From: Burkholderiales bacterium
GTDB taxonomy: Bacteria; Pseudomonadota; Gammaproteobacteria; Burkholderiales; Burkholderiaceae
Length of the DNA: 10,691 bases
Assembly: GCA_903643055.1 (NCBI GenBank)
Contig: CAHJWV010000376.1
Span: 1-10,691, forward strand
Reading direction: 5' to 3'
The notes under the pieces are model-generated. The model was not told the DNA's origin. It saw nothing but the letters and a program-made list of their open reading frames with translations, and made no database searches. The translations under genes were made by a program, and so were the position numbers. The number at the start of each line of letters is the position of its first letter. The stretch's first letter is position 1. Shown here piece after piece: positions 6,520-10,691 of the stretch.

Positions 6520-6589
6520 GCGCGTCTATTTGAAGTTATGCCCCGTCTTTGCCAGTCTTTTGTCCGGCGAAGAGATCGGCTCACGCCCC

Positions 6590-7621
6590 ATGTTCATCAG
6601 TACCAACAGCACGCCTTATCTCGCCGAAGGCTTCACGTCGATCGACAAGGGCTGCGTGAAGTCCTTTGTCGTGGTGGTACGCGCCACTTATGACGTGGAT
6701 GCCGACGGCCAATGCCGCATCAGCGATCGCCAGAGTTCCTTCGTCTATGCCGATGTGCATCACGGCGACGCTGAGATCACGGCGATCCGTGCTGAAAGCG
6801 ACTTCGTGCCGATCAAGCCCCGGGCCGAGGTTCTGCTCGATGCGATGGCGATGGCGCTACCCGGCCGCGCCGCCGAGCGCGTCGAAGTGGCGTTGCTCGG
6901 GCCCTCGCTGGACAAGCGCGCCCTCGTGACCGGCGCGCGGCATTGGCAGCACGGGGCATTTGGCCTGCGGGCCAGCCGGCCCGAGCCCTTTGAGACGATG
7001 CCGCTCGCGTGGCACCTTGCGTTCGGCGGCACCGATCGTACGTTTGACGATCCGGCCGATGCCCGCAGCGACCTGCGCAACCCGATCGGGCGGGGCTTTC
7101 AGGTGAACTCCCGCGGCGCGGCCATCGAGGGCCGGCCACTGCCCTGCATCGAGCACCCGAAAGCGCCCATGGCGTACTGGGATGACCGGCCCGAGCCAAT
7201 CGGCTTCGCGCCGGTCTCGCGTTTCGCGGCCGAGCGCGCCCGCCATGCCGGCACCTACGATCAACAGTGGATGGACGAGGTGCTGCCGTTTCTGCCGGCC
7301 GATTTCGACAATCGCTATTTCCTGGCCGCGCCGCCCGATCAGCAATGCGACAGCCTGGCCGAAGGCATGACTTTCGCCTGTCTTCACATGAATGCGTCCG
7401 GCGTCTTCTGCGTGCGCCTGCCGCGTCTTTCGGTGCCGGTCTCGTTCATGTTCGACGACCGCACCCGCGTGCCGACGGTGACACCTGACACAGTCATCCT
7501 GTTGCCGCATGAGCAGCGCGTGGTGCTGCTGGGACGCGCCCGCGCGCCGCTGCCGCGCAAATTCACCCGGTTGCGCGAGGTCACGGTGGGCGTGCGTCAA
7601 ACACAGGGGGTGGCGAGATGA
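6590..7621 (+). CDS. DUF2169 family T6SS accessory (adaptor) protein
   Basis: This is a 343-residue protein likely to act in the cytoplasm as a loading factor for the PAAR-like effector encoded two genes on. DUF2169 genes are known companions of DUF4150/PAAR effectors, for example beside tde2 in Agrobacterium. Family marks seen: the N terminus ISTNSTPYLAEGF (3-15), the strand VVVVRATYDVD (27-37), SDFVPIKPRAEVLL (70-83), PLAWHLAFGGTD (138-149), NPIGRGF (164-170) and the LPCIEHP segment that follows. The frame opens at 6518, but its first 24 residues do not resemble the family, while ATG 6590 sits where DUF2169 proteins normally begin; neither has a good ribosome binding site. There is no pentapeptide-repeat tail, unlike some relatives. 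Its stop overlaps the next start. Confidence 0.85.
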   Translation: MFISTNSTPYLAEGFTSIDKGCVKSFVVVVRATYDVDADGQCRISDRQSSFVYADVHHGDAEITAIRAESDFVPIKPRAEVLLDAMAMALPGRAAERVEVALLGPSLDKRALVTGARHWQHGAFGLRASRPEPFETMPLAWHLAFGGTDRTFDDPADARSDLRNPIGRGFQVNSRGAAIEGRPLPCIEHPKAPMAYWDDRPEPIGFAPVSRFAAERARHAGTYDQQWMDEVLPFLPADFDNRYFLAAPPDQQCDSLAEGMTFACLHMNASGVFCVRLPRLSVPVSFMFDDRTRVPTVTPDTVILLPHEQRVVLLGRARAPLPRKFTRLREVTVGVRQTQGVAR

Positions 7622-8643
7622 TGCACCTGTCTTGCGCGAGCCTCGTGTGCCCGGTGGGTTATTCCGCCGCCAGCGCCTGCGCGGCGTTGAGGGCGGGCAT
7701 TGCCGGGTTTTCCGAAACCGGCTACCGCGACGGCCACGGCGAGCCGATCGTGGGCGCCCGGGTCGAAGCCTTGTTGCCCGAGTTGCGTGGGCGTGACCGT
7801 TTGATCGCGCTCGGCCAGTTCGCATTCGACGCCATCGAACCCGAGCTGGCCGCGCGCCTGCCGTGGGGCCGCATGCCCTTGATCTTGTGCTCGCGCGAGG
7901 CCGAGCGGCCAGGTGCACGGCTGGCCGGCTTGGTGACACAGTTGCGCTTTCCGCGCGATGCTTGCTTCGAAGGGCTGCACACGGCGCATGCGGCGGGTGG
8001 CGCGGTGTCGGCCATTCAAGCCCTCGCTATCGCGCGATCGCTGTTGGACGATGACGCGGTACCGGCCTGCCTGATCCTCGGCATCGACAGCCTGATCGAT
8101 GCCCGCACCCTCAGCTGGCTGGACCAGACCCATCGCCTGAAAACCAGTGCGCGCACCGATGGAGTTATTCCCGGCGAGGCGGCTTGCCTGATGGTCGCCA
8201 GCAAAGCGCGGTGGTCGGATGCGGCGGTATGCGTGCAGGGCATCGGCATCGCGGCAGAGCCGGCGACCGTCTTCAACGAAAAACCGTTCCGTGCCGAGGG
8301 CATGAAGGCTGCGTTGCACGGCGCTTTGCAGGAAGCCGGCATTGCGATGCATGACGTTGACTTCCGGTTGAGCGATGCGGCTGGCGAGTCTTACGCGTTC
8401 GAGGAACTGGTGCTGGCGCAGACCCGGCTGATGCGCAAGGTGCGGCCGAGCCAGCCGCTGTGGCATCCGGCGGACTGTGTGGGCGACTGTGGCGCGGCCG
8501 CCGGCTTGATCCAGTGGGCTTGGGCTGGCCAGGCATTTCGTCGTGGTTACGCGCCGGGCCCGGTGGCCGCGCTGCATTCAAACTCTCCATTCGGCTTGCG
8601 CGCGGCGGCCGTGGCCACCGCACCGGAAAGGGCATGGGCATGA
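7618..8643 (+). CDS. Ketosynthase/thiolase-fold protein without catalytic residues, T6SS cargo-associated
   Basis: This is a 341-residue protein with remnants of the beta-ketoacyl synthase fold: SARTDGVIPGEAACLMVAS (177-195) aligns with the ketosynthase RDGFVxGEGAG motif, and CVGDCGAAAGLIQW (287-300) with the GHLEAAAG motif. By eye the nucleophile motif TACSSG reads TAHAAG (122-127), so Cys is His124; the GH histidine is Asp290; and the HGTGT histidine region reads SDAAGESY (252-259). All three active-site residues therefore seem lost, and it is shorter than true synthases (about 400). Proteins of this kind sit between DUF2169 and DUF4150 genes in T6SS cargo clusters; a structural or chaperone role is inferred. 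Start is ATG 7618 (ATGA overlap) or ATG 7621. It overlaps the effector gene. No enzymatic function should be assigned. Confidence 0.78.
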   Translation: MMHLSCASLVCPVGYSAASACAALRAGIAGFSETGYRDGHGEPIVGARVEALLPELRGRDRLIALGQFAFDAIEPELAARLPWGRMPLILCSREAERPGARLAGLVTQLRFPRDACFEGLHTAHAAGGAVSAIQALAIARSLLDDDAVPACLILGIDSLIDARTLSWLDQTHRLKTSARTDGVIPGEAACLMVASKARWSDAAVCVQGIGIAAEPATVFNEKPFRAEGMKAALHGALQEAGIAMHDVDFRLSDAAGESYAFEELVLAQTRLMRKVRPSQPLWHPADCVGDCGAAAGLIQWAWAGQAFRRGYAPGPVAALHSNSPFGLRAAAVATAPERAWA

Positions 8644-9806
8644 GCCATCAGGTTTTCGCGAACAGCTGGCAGATCGCCGCCAAGGCGGGCAAGAACAAGT
8701 CGATCGCCCGCTTCCCGGATGTGTGCCTTTCGCCGCCGGGGCCACCGGCCGGTCCCTTGCCGATTCCTTATCCCGACACCTCGTTTTCGTCCGACCTGAA
8801 GGAGGGCTCGCAGACCGTCAAGATCGGCGGCCAGCCCGCAGCGCTCGCCCAACAGACGTACTACCAGCCCGCAACACTGGGCAATGAAGCCGCCACGCGC
8901 AGCTTCGGCGCCAGCGTCGTCACGCACCAGATCACCGGCAAGACCTACTTCCAGGCCTGGTCGATGGACGTGAAGTTCGAAGGCAAGAATGTCTGCCGGC
9001 ACATTGACATCACGACGAGCAATCACAACAGCCCACCGGCTGCGACGCCGCCGTTGCCGTCAGCAGAGACACAGACGATGTCTGCGCAGGATGCCATCGA
9101 TGCGGGCAAGTGCCCATGCTGTGGGGAAGATCTCCACGAGTGGCAAAAGGACGATGACGGTGCGCCGCTGAAGCCGATTTCGGAGCGTGATTATTGGGTA
9201 AAGAAAGTCAAGCGGCGGGAAGATGAGCAGCGGTCCAAGATGTCAGCCGGCATCGCGAAGCTCGTACCGATCGCTCAAGCCAAGCTCGATATGTTGACCG
9301 CGAAGCGCGGAAAAATTGATCGTCTGCTTGAATTGAAGGAGGCTTCCCGTCAAAAGGTCAAGGCAGCGCGAGCCGGCGGCGCATCCTCTGCTGAGGCTGC
9401 CATGGCTGGCTGCTTGAACGTCAATGAAAACGATCAACAAGGATGTGGCACGTATTTCGATACCGCTGACGTGGAGTACCAGAATCGGGCAGTTCCTGTG
9501 GGGGGACGGACGTTGAAGACACCGTCGCAGCTTGCCAGCGATGACTTCAGTTCGACCCAGTACCAAGCCGCAGTGGGTCGAACGGGCAATACACCGAAGC
9601 AATCGGCAATCAATATGTGGGAGGCTGCCAATCCCCCCCATAAAATAACTCCGCCGACAAAGATGGATCACAAGACGCCTAAACAGGCAGGCGGCTGCAA
9701 TAGCGGTTACAACACGGCGCCGAGCACTTGGTATAGCGATCCGAGTGATAAGAGCAATCCTTGTACTGAAGTGGAAGACATTCATCGCGAGCTGGAAAAC
9801 TTGTAA
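8640..9806 (+). CDS. DUF4150 (PAAR-like) T6SS effector with Cys-rich, HNH-like C-terminal domain
   Basis: This is a 388-residue candidate secreted toxin. Residues 1-125 are the DUF4150 PAAR-like tip domain: RFPDVCLSPPGPPAGPLPIPYPDT (24-47, given in part), VKIGGQPAAL (60-69), GNEAATRSFGASVVTHQITGK (81-101, in part) and WSMDVKFEGKNVCRHID (107-123). After a Pro/Thr linker (131-147) comes CPCCGEDLHEW (158-168), a charged helical stretch (about 185-245), and a tail with MDHKTPKQAGGCNSGYN (342-358), Cys375 and DIHREL (380-385). The DH, GG, Asn and His spacing recalls HNH (beta-beta-alpha metal) nucleases; this is an inference. ATG 8640 overlaps the previous stop; ATG 8634 is possible, and AAGG lies 8 bases before 8640. 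It should be carried on a VgrG spike and act in a rival cell. GC drops in the second half. Confidence 0.85.
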   Translation: MSHQVFANSWQIAAKAGKNKSIARFPDVCLSPPGPPAGPLPIPYPDTSFSSDLKEGSQTVKIGGQPAALAQQTYYQPATLGNEAATRSFGASVVTHQITGKTYFQAWSMDVKFEGKNVCRHIDITTSNHNSPPAATPPLPSAETQTMSAQDAIDAGKCPCCGEDLHEWQKDDDGAPLKPISERDYWVKKVKRREDEQRSKMSAGIAKLVPIAQAKLDMLTAKRGKIDRLLELKEASRQKVKAARAGGASSAEAAMAGCLNVNENDQQGCGTYFDTADVEYQNRAVPVGGRTLKTPSQLASDDFSSTQYQAAVGRTGNTPKQSAINMWEAANPPHKITPPTKMDHKTPKQAGGCNSGYNTAPSTWYSDPSDKSNPCTEVEDIHRELENL

Positions 9807-9822
9807 TGAAGCAGCCCGGGCT

Positions 9823-9827
9823 AAGGA
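9823..9827 (+). promoter_or_regulatory. Ribosome binding site of the candidate immunity gene
   Basis: AAGGA lies 7 bases before ATG 9835. Its strength supports this start and shows the gene is translated separately from the effector, as expected when immunity must be made in excess. Confidence 0.7.
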
Positions 9828-9834
9828 CAACACG

Positions 9835-10691
9835 ATGAGAAATCTCAGGAACTTCATCTACTCGTTCGTCTTTAAGCCAGCGCTTTCGGCTGACGAGGTT
9901 TCATCGTTTCAGCACAGCACTGAGCCATGGGAATCGCTGGCTTATGTCGTTCATCGCGCCTCATTCGGCGATTTCGCACCGATGGACCGAATCGAGCGGC
10001 TTCTGCGAAGCTCGGACCACGCGCTCCTTTGGGGTGTGGCCACCAAGTTCGTGGGCTTTGCGGGCAGCTGGACCTTCATCGAAAAGATGGCCGAAAGCTT
10101 TCGCGATGAACCGGATTACCTCCAGGAGTTCATCGGCAGCATGCTGATGTACGGCGGCACCCCTGCGTTCGCTGCCCGGCTGATCGAACTCTACGAAGCG
10201 GCTGAGGACGACGATGTCCGTCAGGGCCTCGCCTGGAACCTGTCATTTCTACTCGAGCCCGAGCGAGGCCTGATCTGGATCGGCGCTAGAGAGTCGGACA
10301 AATACGGAGACGATCTCGACGATGAAGAGGGCGAGATGCCGGACTTCAAGAACATGAGCTTCCAGGAGCTGTTCTCGAAGAAGCGGGACTACGCGGCTTA
10401 TCGCGAGGCGGTCAGGGAGGCGCAGGATGCTCTTTTGCAAACGGGCGTTCGCGCCGGAGAAGCAGTGCTGGAAGGCTCGGTGTTGAGCGCACGGGGGCTG
10501 GCGCTGCGAATTGCCGAGAGGCTGTCGTCGGCGGCCGATGCGCGCGACCGGGTGATTGAAGAAATGGTGTTGCTGTCGGCGATGACGGGTGTGGACTTCT
10601 CGGAGATCCTGACGCGGCCCGGTGGCATCAATCGCCTCGATGCCTGCGCGCTGATTGAAAGCCTGTTGGAAGACCCGATGCTTGATTCGAT
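9835..10691 (+). CDS. Candidate immunity protein of the T6SS effector (5' part, runs off the window)
   Basis: The frame from ATG 9835 stays open to the window end, giving 285 residues with no stop yet. It starts 28 bases after the effector stop, in the position of a T6SS immunity gene, and has a clear AAGGA site. I do not recognise the family by name. The sequence is mostly alpha-helical and acidic, without a signal peptide or membrane segment, so it probably acts in the cytoplasm, which would fit a DNA- or RNA-directed toxin. Residues 48-145 have paired helices such as RLIELYEAAEDDDVRQGLAW (115-134), reminiscent of HEAT-type immunity proteins; an acidic loop KYGDDLDDEEGEMPD (156-170) could mimic nucleic acid. 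It could instead be an unrelated downstream gene. Confidence 0.7.
   Translation, partial: MRNLRNFIYSFVFKPALSADEVSSFQHSTEPWESLAYVVHRASFGDFAPMDRIERLLRSSDHALLWGVATKFVGFAGSWTFIEKMAESFRDEPDYLQEFIGSMLMYGGTPAFAARLIELYEAAEDDDVRQGLAWNLSFLLEPERGLIWIGARESDKYGDDLDDEEGEMPDFKNMSFQELFSKKRDYAAYREAVREAQDALLQTGVRAGEAVLEGSVLSARGLALRIAERLSSAADARDRVIEEMVLLSAMTGVDFSEILTRPGGINRLDACALIESLLEDPMLDS

Larger units (their letters stand above)
6275..6589. other. 315-bp intergenic region between azoR and the T6SS cargo module
   Basis: No convincing gene is seen. A minus-strand frame (6264-6584, 106 codons) is open and has a hydrophobic stretch, but matches no family I recognise, has no ribosome binding site, and extends into both flanking genes. 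The region holds a palindrome, a direct repeat, a small hairpin CCCAC/GTGGG (6406-6410 and 6415-6419) and a possible -10. It may carry the module's promoter, or be a remnant of older sequence at the left edge of the cluster. Confidence 0.5.

Noticed and set aside
6264..6584. 106-codon minus-strand frame between azoR and the DUF2169 gene
   Set aside because: It has a hydrophobic stretch but no ribosome binding site or known motif and runs into the end of azoR; kept only as a note under the gap.
6518..6589. Longer N terminus of the DUF2169 protein from ATG 6518
   Set aside because: The extra 24 residues do not resemble the family start, and a possible promoter -10 overlaps this ATG.
6857..7939. 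360-codon minus-strand frame across the DUF2169 and ketosynthase-like genes
   Set aside because: It spans two overlapping genes with clear family motifs and is Arg/Ala/Pro-rich, typical of antisense in GC-rich DNA.
8460..8639. Upstream extension of the DUF4150 frame
   Set aside because: It overlaps the conserved end of the ketosynthase-like gene in another frame; the DUF4150 domain begins right after ATG 8640.
7618..8643. Active 3-oxoacyl-ACP synthase of fatty acid or polyketide synthesis
   Set aside because: The expected Cys and both His residues are absent at the aligned motifs, and no acyl carrier protein or other biosynthetic gene is nearby.
1..10691. CRISPR arrays, tRNA or rRNA genes, insertion sequences
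   Set aside because: No regularly spaced repeats, cloverleaf-like segments, rRNA-like stretches, transposase genes or terminal inverted repeats were seen by eye.

Overview
This looks like chromosomal DNA of a GC-rich proteobacterium, most likely a betaproteobacterium of the Burkholderiales. That assignment rests on GC-rich codon use, the five-gene liv-type layout, a LysR/azoreductase pair and a type VI secretion (T6SS) cargo cluster. It is an inference from gene content and not a database match.

Region 1 (1-4377, plus strand) is a branched-chain amino acid (HAAT-type) ABC transporter operon: the 3' end of the periplasmic binding protein gene, then livH, livM, livG and livF. The last four overlap by 4-7 bases (ATGA or ATGCTGA junctions) and are surely co-transcribed. 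The binding protein should deliver an amino acid or amide to the LivHM channel, driven by the LivG and LivF ATPases. Two oddities stand out. LivF has Arg in place of the Walker A lysine. LivM carries a Ser-rich head encoded by a 15-bp tandem repeat and a 93-residue tail with two extra hydrophobic segments.

Region 2 (4378-6274) holds a LysR-type regulator on the minus strand, convergent with livF and divergent from an FMN-dependent NADH-azoreductase gene (azoR). The 259-bp divergent gap contains a three-half-site array with an 11-bp step, including an ATC-N9-GAT box next to the lysR ribosome binding site. It also holds a second T-N11-A dyad 84 bp away, so autoregulation plus control of azoR is likely.

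Region 3 (6275-6589) is a 315-bp gap with no convincing gene. It has a palindrome, a 10-bp-period direct repeat and a possible -10 element.

Region 4 (6590-10691, plus strand) is a T6SS cargo module of four genes: a DUF2169 accessory or adaptor protein, a ketosynthase/thiolase-fold protein that seems to have lost its whole catalytic triad, a DUF4150 (PAAR-like) protein fused to an unfamiliar Cys-rich C-terminal domain with an HNH-like end, and a partial gene in the usual immunity position. The first three genes overlap by 4 bases. GC falls sharply inside the PAAR-like fusion gene, as expected for a swapped toxin cassette. No vgrG, hcp or structural T6SS gene lies in the window. This module is the most interesting part of the window, especially the toxin domain, the dead ketosynthase and the candidate immunity protein, which runs off the right edge.
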